NCBI GenBank assembly: GCA_963748405.1
Contig: CAVVIT010000002.1
Location: 372,001 to 436,000 of the forward strand
DNA: 64,000 nt
From: Fen-1273 sp963748405
Lineage (GTDB): Bacteria > Bacteroidota > Ignavibacteria > UBA10030 > UBA6906
Direction: 5' to 3'
A model generated the notes under the pieces. The model was not told the DNA's origin and made no database searches. It saw only the letters and a list, made by a program, of their open reading frames with translations. Every line of letters begins with the position of its first letter. Position 1 is the stretch's first letter. The position numbers and the translations under genes were made by a program. Positions 51,191 to 59,079 of this stretch are shown one piece after another.

Positions 51191-52345
51191 TCAGCTCCAG
51201 GTTTCTGTGATGCGTTTCGTGATCCGGAGGTTCCTCTTCGCGAGTTCCTCGATCATGGCGTCCCCGGGGACGCAGAGCTCGGGAGGTTTCACCCCGCGCT
51301 CCTGGATCGTACCGTGGGCGAGCATCTGGGCCGTGATGGACGTGGGGAACGCCGTCGCGCGCATCATCGCTGTGATCGAGGCGGCATCGTCGTACTGATC
51401 CACGAATTCATACGCCAGGACCTTGTCCGCGCCGCCGCGCTTTCCGGTGATCGTCGCCCGGGCCAGGACGACGTCCTTCTCCCCGAAATCGAGCTTCTTC
51501 CTGAGAAGGTCGGCGAAGAATTCCCTGTTGGTCTTGACGCTTCCACCGACCATCATGGGTTCCGTCGTGGCGAATCCGAGTTCGAGGAGCGTCTTGAACT
51601 TCTCGCAGTGGCCCCGGTAGCGGATCGTCTTGTAATCAAGTGTCTTCACCCTCCCGGCGAACATCTCGGGAAGCGTGGAGAGCCCTCCGGAGGTCGTGAA
51701 CGCTTCCAGCTTCCCGAACGGCTCGGGGAACTCGATTTCCTCGAGCCCCGACATCGGGTCGACGTGCCGGAGCTCCCCGTCCTGTATGACGAGCGCCTGT
51801 TCCACGTACTCGTTGATGAGTCCTTCGACGGAAAAGACGATCTGGTAGTTGAGCGGGGGCCTCGGGTGGCGGGGGAGGCCTCCGACGCGCAGCAGTATGG
51901 AATCGAGCGAATCGAACCCGCCGGCCCCGGTGACGGCGAGTATGTTGATGAGTCCCGGCGCCAGCCCGCTGTTGGGGATGACCGTGATCCCCTTTGCGCG
52001 CGCTTCTTCGTCAAGCGCGATCTGCTTTGCCACCACGTCGTTGTTCCCCCCGAGGTCGCACACGTGCACCCCGGCCTCGAGTGCGGCGCGCGTGACCTGG
52101 AGGTTCACGGAATACGTCACGGCGCTGATGACGGCGTTGCAGCCCTTCATTGCCGCGACGAGATCCCTCCCGCTGTTCACGTCGAGCCGCACGGGATGGA
52201 CGTTTGCGCCGATGGCGCCCGCCGAGCGCTTCGCGGTCTGTATGTTGATGTCGGCAAGGACCACTTCGTTGTCGGGGCTGCTCCGGGCCAGGTCGTACGC
52301 CGCGGCGGACCCCATCATCCCTGCCCCCAGTACAAGGTACTTCAT
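51191..52345 (-). CDS. Saccharopine dehydrogenase-family oxidoreductase
   Basis: A 384-residue NAD(P)-dependent enzyme. The Rossmann loop GAGMMGSAAAYDLA opens the protein, followed by a substrate domain with VCDLGGNNDVVAKQIAL and IPNSGLAPGLINILA. Members of this family include saccharopine dehydrogenase, lysine 6-dehydrogenase and homospermidine/carboxynorspermidine synthases; the GLAPGLIN segment favours the saccharopine/lysine-6-dehydrogenase side. Substrate remains open. It lies between a DNA-glycosylase gene and a 48-aa ORF and is likely in one transcript with them. Confidence 0.82.
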   Translation of the reverse strand: MKYLVLGAGMMGSAAAYDLARSSPDNEVVLADINIQTAKRSAGAIGANVHPVRLDVNSGRDLVAAMKGCNAVISAVTYSVNLQVTRAALEAGVHVCDLGGNNDVVAKQIALDEEARAKGITVIPNSGLAPGLINILAVTGAGGFDSLDSILLRVGGLPRHPRPPLNYQIVFSVEGLINEYVEQALVIQDGELRHVDPMSGLEEIEFPEPFGKLEAFTTSGGLSTLPEMFAGRVKTLDYKTIRYRGHCEKFKTLLELGFATTEPMMVGGSVKTNREFFADLLRKKLDFGEKDVVLARATITGKRGGADKVLAYEFVDQYDDAASITAMMRATAFPTSITAQMLAHGTIQERGVKPPELCVPGDAMIEELAKRNLRITKRITETWS

Positions 52346-52372
52346 CTCACGCTCCGGATTACACTGCGGTGT

Positions 52373-53011
52373 CTATTTCAGTATCTCTCCCGTTTCCCTG
52401 CTCCAGAAGAGGAGGTCAAGCTCGTCCATCGGTATCCCGACGTCCCCCGCGAACGCCCGGAATTTTTTCTCGATCGCCTGGTAGCGCGGGGCGGTCAGCG
52501 ATTTCGGAAGCGCCCGTATGATCCTGTGCCGCCGGAGGTTCTTCAGTATGTGCCTGTCGAGTATCGCAAGGTCCCTGTACCCGATGTTGCGGAGGAAATG
52601 AGACGCCTCCTTCCATCCGAGCCCCTTCACGTTCTTCACGAACCAGCTTCTCACCTGTGCCGGCTCTCCCCCCGCGGAGAGCGCCGCCAGGATCTCCGGG
52701 AGTCTGCGTTTCGCCTCGACCAGGCGGCGCGACTTCGTGTTGTGGAACCGGATGTAATGCTCCTTCGCGAACAGTATCGCCGACGGATCGATCTCGCGCC
52801 CGAGAAAATCTTCTTTCTTCAGCTTTTCGATCACCTTCCCCGCGTTGACCGCGCTCGACTGCGGCGTCAGGAGACAGTACGCGAGCTCGTAGAAGTATTC
52901 CGTCTCGGGGACCCGCGCGAAATCCTCCAGCCGCGCACGGATGGAGGGGCGGATCCCGGCATAATCCCGGCGGAGGCCGTCGATCTCCGTGTACGGTGCC
53001 CGGCGCCTCAT
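52373..53011 (-). CDS. Ogg2-type N-glycosylase/DNA lyase
   Basis: A 212-residue HhH-GPD protein resembling archaeal Ogg2, which removes 8-oxoguanine from DNA and cleaves the abasic site. The signature is complete: the helix-hairpin-helix with catalytic Lys in VKGLGWKEASHFLRNIG, and the catalytic Asp in AILDRHILKNL. TPQSSAVNAGKVIEKL holds the earlier helix. No iron-sulfur cluster cysteines are present, as expected for Ogg2. Its start is ATG inside the stop of mutY (ATGA). A further N-terminal extension is possible but the upstream residues are not conserved-looking. Confidence 0.85.
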   Translation of the reverse strand: MRRRAPYTEIDGLRRDYAGIRPSIRARLEDFARVPETEYFYELAYCLLTPQSSAVNAGKVIEKLKKEDFLGREIDPSAILFAKEHYIRFHNTKSRRLVEAKRRLPEILAALSAGGEPAQVRSWFVKNVKGLGWKEASHFLRNIGYRDLAILDRHILKNLRRHRIIRALPKSLTAPRYQAIEKKFRAFAGDVGIPMDELDLLFWSRETGEILK

Positions 53012-53913
53012 GCGAGCGCCACCCGGGAACGCAGGAGCGACCCGTCCTTCCTCACCCGGACGAGTCCGTCCCGTTCGAGTCCCGCGATGAGTTTCCCGAT
53101 CCACGGGGCGTCGCCGTCCGAGAACCCGGGGTGGATCGTCCTGCCGAGATCTCCGGCGGTGATCCCCCCCTTTGTGGAGCGGAGGGCTTCGACGATCCGC
53201 CCCCTGTATATCCTGTTGGGGACGCCCCGGAGTCCCGGCTCGCTCCTGGACGGCTTCCCCTTCGCGTGAGCCATCCCCTTCCGGGAAGCGCAGATCCTGT
53301 CAAGGGGGCACGCCGCGCAGTCAGGGCGCCGTGCCGTGCAAATCGTTGCGCCGAGATCCATCAGCGCCTGGTTCCAGTCGTACGCGCCGCGGCGGGGAAC
53401 AATCCGCCCGGCGGCCCTCCAGATCTCGGCCTCGCTCCTCATGTCGGCGGTCGTCGGCATGCGCCAGAACACGCGCGAGAGGAGGCGCCTCACGTTCACG
53501 TCGACGACGGGAACAGGAAGACCGTGCACCGACGAGAGTATTGCGTGCGCCGTGTACTTTCCTATCCCCGGCAGCTCGAGAAGTTCTTCCGCGCTCCGCG
53601 GGATATGCATTCCCCGCCCGACGATCACCGAGGCCAGGGCGTGAAGCCGCACCGCCCTGTTGTTGTATCCCATCCCGCGCCACGCCAGTATCACGTCCCG
53701 CCGGGGAGCCCGGGCCAGCGAGCGCATCGACGGGAAGCGGCGAAGGAACCGCCCGTACAGTACGAGGACCCGGCTGACCTGCGTCTGCTGAAGCATGACC
53801 TCCGACAGTATGATCCTGTACGGGTCGGATTCACCGCGCCAGGGAAGCGTGCGGCCGTGCCGCCGGTACCAGTCACGCACGGCACGGACGAATCTTCTAT
53901 CGCGCCCTGTCAT
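53008..53913 (-). CDS. mutY: A/G-specific adenine glycosylase (MutY), without the C-terminal NUDIX-like domain
   Basis: A 301-residue glycosylase removing adenine opposite 8-oxoguanine. The catalytic Glu lies in SEVMLQQTQV, the HhH in LPGIGKYTAHAIL, the catalytic Asp in VVDVNVRRLL, and the 4Fe-4S site is the complete CX6CX2CX5C loop from CTARRPDCAACPLDRIC. Typical MutY has about 350 residues with a C-terminal MutT-like domain that recognises 8-oxoG. Here, after the cluster, only a short winged-helix-like tail follows (RGRIVEALRSTKGGITAGDL). It lies between a MutT homologue, with which it overlaps by 17 bases, and an Ogg2 homologue. Confidence 0.92.
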   Translation of the reverse strand: MTGRDRRFVRAVRDWYRRHGRTLPWRGESDPYRIILSEVMLQQTQVSRVLVLYGRFLRRFPSMRSLARAPRRDVILAWRGMGYNNRAVRLHALASVIVGRGMHIPRSAEELLELPGIGKYTAHAILSSVHGLPVPVVDVNVRRLLSRVFWRMPTTADMRSEAEIWRAAGRIVPRRGAYDWNQALMDLGATICTARRPDCAACPLDRICASRKGMAHAKGKPSRSEPGLRGVPNRIYRGRIVEALRSTKGGITAGDLGRTIHPGFSDGDAPWIGKLIAGLERDGLVRVRKDGSLLRSRVALA

Positions 53914-54313
53914 CGTTCAGCAGTATGTCGACGGCTTCCCGGTTCCCCTCCAGTATGTCGAGCCGGCGAAGCTCGGGAATCGTCACCCAGCGTATCTGTT
54001 CGAACGCGTTGTTCCGGGGGACTCCGGTATACCGATCGACCAGAAAATAAAATACCCGGAACGAGCCGTCCTTTTTCGGATCCGCGACTCCGTCCGGGTA
54101 TACCCACTCCTGCCTGTGAATCTCTGCACCGGGGGTCGCCTCGATCCCCAGTTCTTCGCGCAGCTCCCGGCGGAGTGCTTCAGAGGGGGTTTCTCCCGCT
54201 TCCACCTTTCCCCCGGGGAATTCCCACTTCAGGGAGTAGACGGCATCTCGCTTCCGCTGGCACGCAAGCACTTTGCCGTCACCCCTGAGTATGCCGACTG
54301 CGACTTCCTTCAT
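53897..54313 (-). CDS. MutT-like NUDIX hydrolase
   Basis: A 138-residue NUDIX hydrolase. The NUDIX box GGKVEAGETPSEALRRELREELGI is complete with all catalytic Glu and Arg residues. MKEVAVGILRGDGKVLACQRK at the start and the overall length are like E. coli MutT, which hydrolyses 8-oxo-dGTP. The ATG is the first Met of the conserved domain; the ribosome site is weak. It is the first gene of the minus-strand operon and directly overlaps mutY. Confidence 0.9.
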   Translation of the reverse strand: MKEVAVGILRGDGKVLACQRKRDAVYSLKWEFPGGKVEAGETPSEALRRELREELGIEATPGAEIHRQEWVYPDGVADPKKDGSFRVFYFLVDRYTGVPRNNAFEQIRWVTIPELRRLDILEGNREAVDILLNDDRAR

Positions 54314-54479
54314 TACTGAAAGATACGAAAAAGGGGGGAAATTCGAAACATGCCGCCGCCGGTCACCGGTCCCGGCTTTCAGAGGGGGGGAGCGGGGACC
54401 GCCCCGATTCAGCACGGGACGATAAATGCGTGTATATCTATATATTGTGGAAGGTCTTTTGGAATCCCGGAACCGCCAG

Positions 54480-54899
54480 ATGGAGTTGAAAAGGAACATC
54501 ATCGGAGAATACACGGGTTCGTTCACCCCGTCGGTCAGGGGAAACAGGCTGGTCGTAAGGAACAGGACGAGGATATATGAGAGCGAGAAAGGGCATCTCT
54601 CATACGTCATCACCGAGCATATCACCGACCAGCAAAGGTGCCTGACCCGGAGGGAGACGTACGTCGGGCTCGTCACCGCGCAGACCCCCCTTGCGGAGGA
54701 GGGGGTCTTTCACCTGCACCTGAGTCCGCTCGACAGGCCGTACAGGGAGGGGATTCCCCTCGCGTGCGAGTTTATCTTCAGCGAGGACTTCAATTCCTAC
54801 TTTCTCGTGTTCAACTCGAAGGATGCCCCGGAGGCGATACAGTTTCGCCTGAAGAAGGCGTCTCAGAACGGCTCGGGGAGACGGAGAAAACAGGAATAG
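54480..54899 (+). CDS. Hypothetical protein, 139 residues
   Basis: A soluble beta-rich protein with no signal peptide and no recognised motif (MELKRNIIGEYTGSFTPSVRG, then RRETYVGLVTAQTPLAEEG). It ends with a basic tail (GSGRRRKQE). An ATG 54 bases upstream extends the frame by 18 residues, but that extension covers an AT-rich TATATCTATATATTG patch that looks more like a promoter. It points toward the next gene on the opposite strand, and the stop codons are only one base apart. No function is proposed. Confidence 0.5.
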   Translation: MELKRNIIGEYTGSFTPSVRGNRLVVRNRTRIYESEKGHLSYVITEHITDQQRCLTRRETYVGLVTAQTPLAEEGVFHLHLSPLDRPYREGIPLACEFIFSEDFNSYFLVFNSKDAPEAIQFRLKKASQNGSGRRRKQE

Positions 54900-54900
54900 C

Positions 54901-55722
54901 TCACCAGGGCTCCCACCCCGGACACTCCGCGCGCACGACATTCCAGCCGATCCCCGCTTTCCTCAATACCACGGTTGCCGGGCCTGACGAGGCGAAAGAC
55001 TCGAGCGTTCCTGCCTGAAGCCCTGACCAGGAGACTGCGAACCGGACGGTGGCATATGCGCCGTTGATGGTGCACTGTTTTTCGGAGACGTCCGAGCCCG
55101 TAAAGACGGCGATTCCCGACAGGAACGAGTCAATGGACCGCCTGAATTCCTCCTGCGTGACCCCCCGCCCCGTTGAGCTGTACAGTTCTTCCCTGTCGGC
55201 TCTCTGCATGCACCCGAGGGGGTCCTTTCCGAGAAGCGCGCACAGAAAGTGTCCTGCGAACATGGTCGCGCACGCTTCCTCGTCGGGGTGGAAATCCTCA
55301 TAAACGAAGCTGTGCGTCATCCCGGCGACGTGGATGTCGTCGATTTCCATGTCGAAGAGTTCCTCGACGATGAACCTGTACGCCTCGGCGGGGGGAACCG
55401 TGCGGTCGAAGTGGACGGCGATGGCGTGAGCGCCGAGATGATCGATGAGACGGCGGAGCTCTCTGCGGACCTCTCCCGGGGGGAGTGATGTTGCGGGTGT
55501 GGCCTGCGGGTTTCCCGCGTATGCGCGGACCGTCGTCTTGCCTGCTCCCTGGAACTTGCGCTCGAACTCTTCGACGGTATCGAGCCATTCTCCGATGATT
55601 TCGGGGGGAGCGTCCGATTCGCTGAATGAAAACCGGGCCCCGTACTTCTCTTCCAGATCCTTCCGCTTCCGCTCGTTCAGCGCCCGCTGTATCCGGTCCT
55701 GTACGTCATCCGGCGTGTCCAT
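54901..55722 (-). CDS. Hypothetical protein, 273 residues
   Basis: A soluble protein beginning MDTPDDVQDRIQRALNERKRKDLEEKYG. It has a middle region with HAIAVHFDRTVPPAEAYRFI and a His/Glu cluster MTHSFVYEDFHPDEEACATMFAGHFL that could be a metal site, and a beta-rich C-terminus (WSGLQAGTLESFASSGPAT). No transmembrane helix or signal peptide. I recognise no family. It lies 58 bases upstream of folA on the same strand, so it may be transcribed separately or as a leader gene with it. Confidence 0.5.
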   Translation of the reverse strand: MDTPDDVQDRIQRALNERKRKDLEEKYGARFSFSESDAPPEIIGEWLDTVEEFERKFQGAGKTTVRAYAGNPQATPATSLPPGEVRRELRRLIDHLGAHAIAVHFDRTVPPAEAYRFIVEELFDMEIDDIHVAGMTHSFVYEDFHPDEEACATMFAGHFLCALLGKDPLGCMQRADREELYSSTGRGVTQEEFRRSIDSFLSGIAVFTGSDVSEKQCTINGAYATVRFAVSWSGLQAGTLESFASSGPATVVLRKAGIGWNVVRAECPGWEPW

Positions 55723-55779
55723 CTCTCCTCCTGCTGTTGTACGTGCGAGGGAGCCGATGGGGAACGGCCGGATGTCGCT

Positions 55780-56244
55780 TCAGTTCCGGACGTAGTCGAC
55801 GAATTCAAATTCCGGGTGGTGTTCGCGCGCCGTTTCCCTGAAGACGGTGCCGAGCAGGTGCTCGTACGGCGGGAAGAATGTATCCGCCTCCACGTCCCTG
55901 TCGACGACCGTCAGGTAAAGCTCGTCGGCCCGATCGATGAGCTGGGCGTAGAGGGTCCCGCCTCCGATCACGAACACTGTGTCGGTGGAGGAGAGGGCTT
56001 TGAGGGAATCCTCGATGGACGAATACGACTCGATCCCCGGCACAGGAGAGGTGCTCAGCACCACGTTTCTCCTCCCGGGGAGGGGCTTTCCGAGAGACTC
56101 CCAGGTCCCCCTTCCCATGAGAACGGCATGCCCCGTCGTCAATCGCTTAAATCTCTTCAGGTCCTCGGGTATATGCCAGGGGAGCTTGCCGTCCTTGCCG
56201 ATGGCGCGGCGGTGTCCCACGGCCGCGATGATCGCCAGTTTCAC
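55780..56244 (-). CDS. folA: Dihydrofolate reductase
   Basis: A 154-residue enzyme reducing dihydrofolate to tetrahydrofolate with NADPH. Landmarks: AIGKDGKLPWHIPEDLKRF, MGRGTWESLGKPLPGRRNVV and the NADPH site FVIGGGTLYAQLI. The substrate-binding acidic residue (Glu in HIPEDLKRF) is present. Its start overlaps the thyA stop by four bases, matching the universal thyA-folA pairing in which ThyA produces the dihydrofolate that FolA recycles. Confidence 0.95.
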   Translation of the reverse strand: MKLAIIAAVGHRRAIGKDGKLPWHIPEDLKRFKRLTTGHAVLMGRGTWESLGKPLPGRRNVVLSTSPVPGIESYSSIEDSLKALSSTDTVFVIGGGTLYAQLIDRADELYLTVVDRDVEADTFFPPYEHLLGTVFRETAREHHPEFEFVDYVRN

Positions 56245-57053
56245 ACCGCCACCTGGAATTTGATCGGCTCATATGATTCATACCCGATGAGCGTGAAATT
56301 TTCGAACTTCAATTCGTCGATCGGGACTTTGTCGATCTTGAGCGCGGGGAGGGGTTTCGGGATCCTTGTGAGCTGTTCCCGGAGCCCGTCGATGTGGGTG
56401 ACGTATATGTGGGCGTCGACGATCGTGTGGCTGAAGACGCCCGGGAGGAGGCCTGTTTCCTGGGCGAGTATCTGCGTCAGGAGGGCGTAGGCGGCGAGAT
56501 TGAAAGGGATCCCGATGGCGATGTCGCCGGATCGCTGCGTGAGATGGCAGCACAGAGTCCCCTGCTGGACGTTGAACGCGAACGTGTAGTGGCAGGGGGG
56601 GAGCTTGCTCCCGAGCGCGTTTCCGGGCTCCCATGCCGTCACGACCATCCGGCGGGAATTCGGATCGGTCTTCAAAAGCTCGATGACGCTCCCGATCTGG
56701 TCGACCTCCACGACTTCATACTTCCCCGTCGCGGGGTTGATCTGCGCGCTGGGAAACCTCCGCCAGTACCGTCCGTAGGCGGTCTCGAGATTTCCCTGCG
56801 CGTCCGCCCAGGCGTTCCAGATCTTCGTATGCTTCATCAGGTTCCGGATGTGGTCTTCCCCGGAGAGGTACCACAGCACCTCGTAGAGCATGGCGTCGAA
56901 ATTCACCTTTTTCGTGGTCAGGAGCGGATATCCCTTCGCGAGATCGACGCTGTAGTGCTCGGCGAAGCAGGAAATCGTGTCCACCCCGGTCCTGTTCTTC
57001 TTTAGCGTTCCCTTCGCAAGCACCCGCTCGACGAGATCCAGATACTCCCGCAT
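56241..57053 (-). CDS. thyA: Thymidylate synthase
   Basis: A 270-residue enzyme making dTMP from dUMP with methylenetetrahydrofolate. The catalytic Cys is in LPPCHYTFAF, the substrate Arg region in NSRRMVVTAW, the folate-binding segment in WYLSGEDHIRNL and WADAQGNLETAYG, and the closing part is HTIVDAHIYVTHI. The start at MREYLDLVERVL is the family start; 18 upstream residues in frame are probably untranslated. It overlaps folA by four bases. Confidence 0.95.
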   Translation of the reverse strand: MREYLDLVERVLAKGTLKKNRTGVDTISCFAEHYSVDLAKGYPLLTTKKVNFDAMLYEVLWYLSGEDHIRNLMKHTKIWNAWADAQGNLETAYGRYWRRFPSAQINPATGKYEVVEVDQIGSVIELLKTDPNSRRMVVTAWEPGNALGSKLPPCHYTFAFNVQQGTLCCHLTQRSGDIAIGIPFNLAAYALLTQILAQETGLLPGVFSHTIVDAHIYVTHIDGLREQLTRIPKPLPALKIDKVPIDELKFENFTLIGYESYEPIKFQVAV

Positions 57054-57144
57054 GTCAGTCCCCGTGTTGTTGATTCCCCGCCAAGGAAGATACTTCAAAA
57101 GTAGCAATGCACCCGCCGAAAAGCAACGCTCACGCGCCCCGTGT

Positions 57145-57912
57145 TCACCTCACGATCCCCCGCTGGAGCGTCCTGACGGACGCGGCGAACGCGAGAAACG
57201 CGAAGAGCGTGAATCCCGCGGCTTCCGCGAGCGCCCTTCCTCCGGAACCCGACCCGATCGTCAGATACCGGAGGACGTCCGCATGCCACGTCAGGGGATT
57301 CAGGAGTGCCAGCGTCCTGAGCCAGGCCGGGAGCCCGTCGATCGGGTAAAAGAGGCTCGAGGCGAACATGAGGACGAAATAGGCGATGTTGATGAACGTG
57401 TTGAAGACGTCGTTCCTTCGTATACGGAGCGCGAACGTGGTGAGGCAGAAATACCATCCCGCGGTCCCGACGAGGACGGCGATGAGGAGAAAGCCCGTGC
57501 GCTCCCACAGGAACGTGATGCCCGGGATCAGTGTCCCGAGGCTGACCGTAATGAGCGCCTGGACGACGGCGAGCAGGGAGGTGAAGAGTATCCTCCCCAG
57601 GAGAAACTCCCCCCGCGTCATCGGGTACGTGAGGAACTCGTACAGCATCCCGTTCTCCCTGTCCACGAAGAACCCGTAGGCGGCATTGATGGCGATGCCG
57701 AAGCTCGCCATCGCCAGAACGCCCCCGAGGAAGAACGCATTGTATCCCACCACCTGCCCGCCGCTTGTGACGCCGGAAGCGAACGCCCTGTCGAGTCCGA
57801 TCCCGAAGAGAAGGAGGTAGATGATGGGGACGAAGAGATCGTAGAACGCCCAGGTCATGCTTGTGGTGCGGACGAGGTATTCCCTGTACATGACGGCGAG
57901 TATCATCCTCAT
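57145..57912 (-). CDS. ABC-2 type permease, second system
   Basis: A 255-residue membrane protein with six predicted helices. It has the ABC-2 membrane family form: NEMTWAFYDLF-like coupling segment near the N-terminus (MTWAFYDLFVPIIYLLLFG), FFVDRENGMLYEFLTYPMTR between helices 2 and 3, and a hairpin SSLFYPIDGLPAWLRTLAL before the last two helices. Such permeases transport lipids, polysaccharides or drugs. It is the second gene of the transporter; the ATP-binding gene ends four bases inside it. Confidence 0.88.
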   Translation of the reverse strand: MRMILAVMYREYLVRTTSMTWAFYDLFVPIIYLLLFGIGLDRAFASGVTSGGQVVGYNAFFLGGVLAMASFGIAINAAYGFFVDRENGMLYEFLTYPMTRGEFLLGRILFTSLLAVVQALITVSLGTLIPGITFLWERTGFLLIAVLVGTAGWYFCLTTFALRIRRNDVFNTFINIAYFVLMFASSLFYPIDGLPAWLRTLALLNPLTWHADVLRYLTIGSGSGGRALAEAAGFTLFAFLAFAASVRTLQRGIVR

Positions 57913-58880
57913 GTGCCGGTCCCTCCCCCGGCTTTCCGCTTCGCCAGGAGTCCGATGAACGCGTCCTCGAGCGAGCCGCTCGACACTTCGAATGAAAGCA
58001 CCGGACCGACCTGTCCCACCTTCTGCAGGACGTCGAACGGCGAGATGATCTTCCCGTTGACGCTGAGGTCGACCCCGGATCCCTGCCTCCGGATCTTCAC
58101 GAGCGGCAAACCCGCGAGATCCGCATACGCCCTTTCATCCATCGATTCGTACGTCACGTGGATCTCCACGATGGCGCCGCCGAGCGATTTTATGGTCCCG
58201 GGGTCTCCTTCGGCGACGACCGATCCCCTGTCGAGTATCGCGATCCTGCCGCAGAGCTCCTCCGCCTCCTGGAGCAGGTGCGTCGTCAGGACGATCGTGC
58301 GTCCCTGCCTGGCCTGTTCCCGGATCGTCTCGAGGGTCGCCCTCTTGTTCACCGGGTCCATCCCGGTGGTCGCCTCGTCGAGGAAGACCACCGGCTTGTC
58401 GACCATGAACACCTTTGCCACCTGCACGCGGCGCTTCAATCCGCCGCTCAGGTCGATGACTTTCTGTTTCCTGTGTTCGCCGAGTCCGAACTGTTCGATC
58501 GCCCTGTCGACCCTCGCGTCTCTCTCCCCGGGAGGGAGGGAGTGGAACCGTGCGTATGTTCTCAGGTTGTCTTCGACGGAGAGATATATTTCAACGGCGT
58601 TCTCCTGGAGGACCGCGCAGATCAGCTTCCGGACGTCAAACGCCCTGCGGCGGACGTCGAGCCCCATGATGGAGGCATTGCCCGACGTAGGGTGGAGAAG
58701 CGTCGTCAGTATGCGCAGGAGCGTCGTCTTCCCGGCCCCGTTTTCCCCCAGGAGCCCGAATATCTCCCCCTGCTTCACGGAGAGCGACAGGCCGTCGAGG
58801 GCCCTCACCGGATGGGCCGACTTCGGGTGGTAGACCTTGACAAGGTTCTCGGCGAATATCGCGGTGTCGTTCGGACTCAT
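57909..58880 (-). CDS. ABC transporter ATP-binding protein, second system (DrrA-like)
   Basis: A 323-residue ATPase. Walker A is LLGENGAGKTTLL, the signature is LSGGLKRRVQVA, Walker B VVFLDEATTGMD and the H-loop TTHLLQEAEELCG. A C-terminal DUF4162-like region (about 240-320) is also there, as in drug-exporter DrrA proteins. It overlaps the permease by four bases. The unrelated first ABC pair at 43.6 kb has another arrangement of the C-terminal part. A 200-base gap separates it from the divergent repeat-protein gene. Confidence 0.92.
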   Translation of the reverse strand: MSPNDTAIFAENLVKVYHPKSAHPVRALDGLSLSVKQGEIFGLLGENGAGKTTLLRILTTLLHPTSGNASIMGLDVRRRAFDVRKLICAVLQENAVEIYLSVEDNLRTYARFHSLPPGERDARVDRAIEQFGLGEHRKQKVIDLSGGLKRRVQVAKVFMVDKPVVFLDEATTGMDPVNKRATLETIREQARQGRTIVLTTHLLQEAEELCGRIAILDRGSVVAEGDPGTIKSLGGAIVEIHVTYESMDERAYADLAGLPLVKIRRQGSGVDLSVNGKIISPFDVLQKVGQVGPVLSFEVSSGSLEDAFIGLLAKRKAGGGTGT

Positions 58881-59079
58881 GGGATGAAATCTGCCCGGGA
58901 AGGGGAGTGTGGGGAGAATCTACTTGAAATGTACCTTGAAAACCGCGGATTATCAAGGGAAAGGAGGGCGCCGGGGCCCGGTTTCCCGGTCTTTCCACCC
59001 GAAATCGTAACAAACATGCCGCATCGCCGTAGCACTATTAAAGAGGCGTCACACCTGACAGAAAAATAGTGACATTGAC

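Noticed and set aside
54367..54401. Imperfect inverted repeat (CGGTCCC/GGGACCG) considered as terminator or riboswitch
   Set aside because: No T-run follows, it lies upstream of a gene start, and the loop is G-rich; not enough to call.
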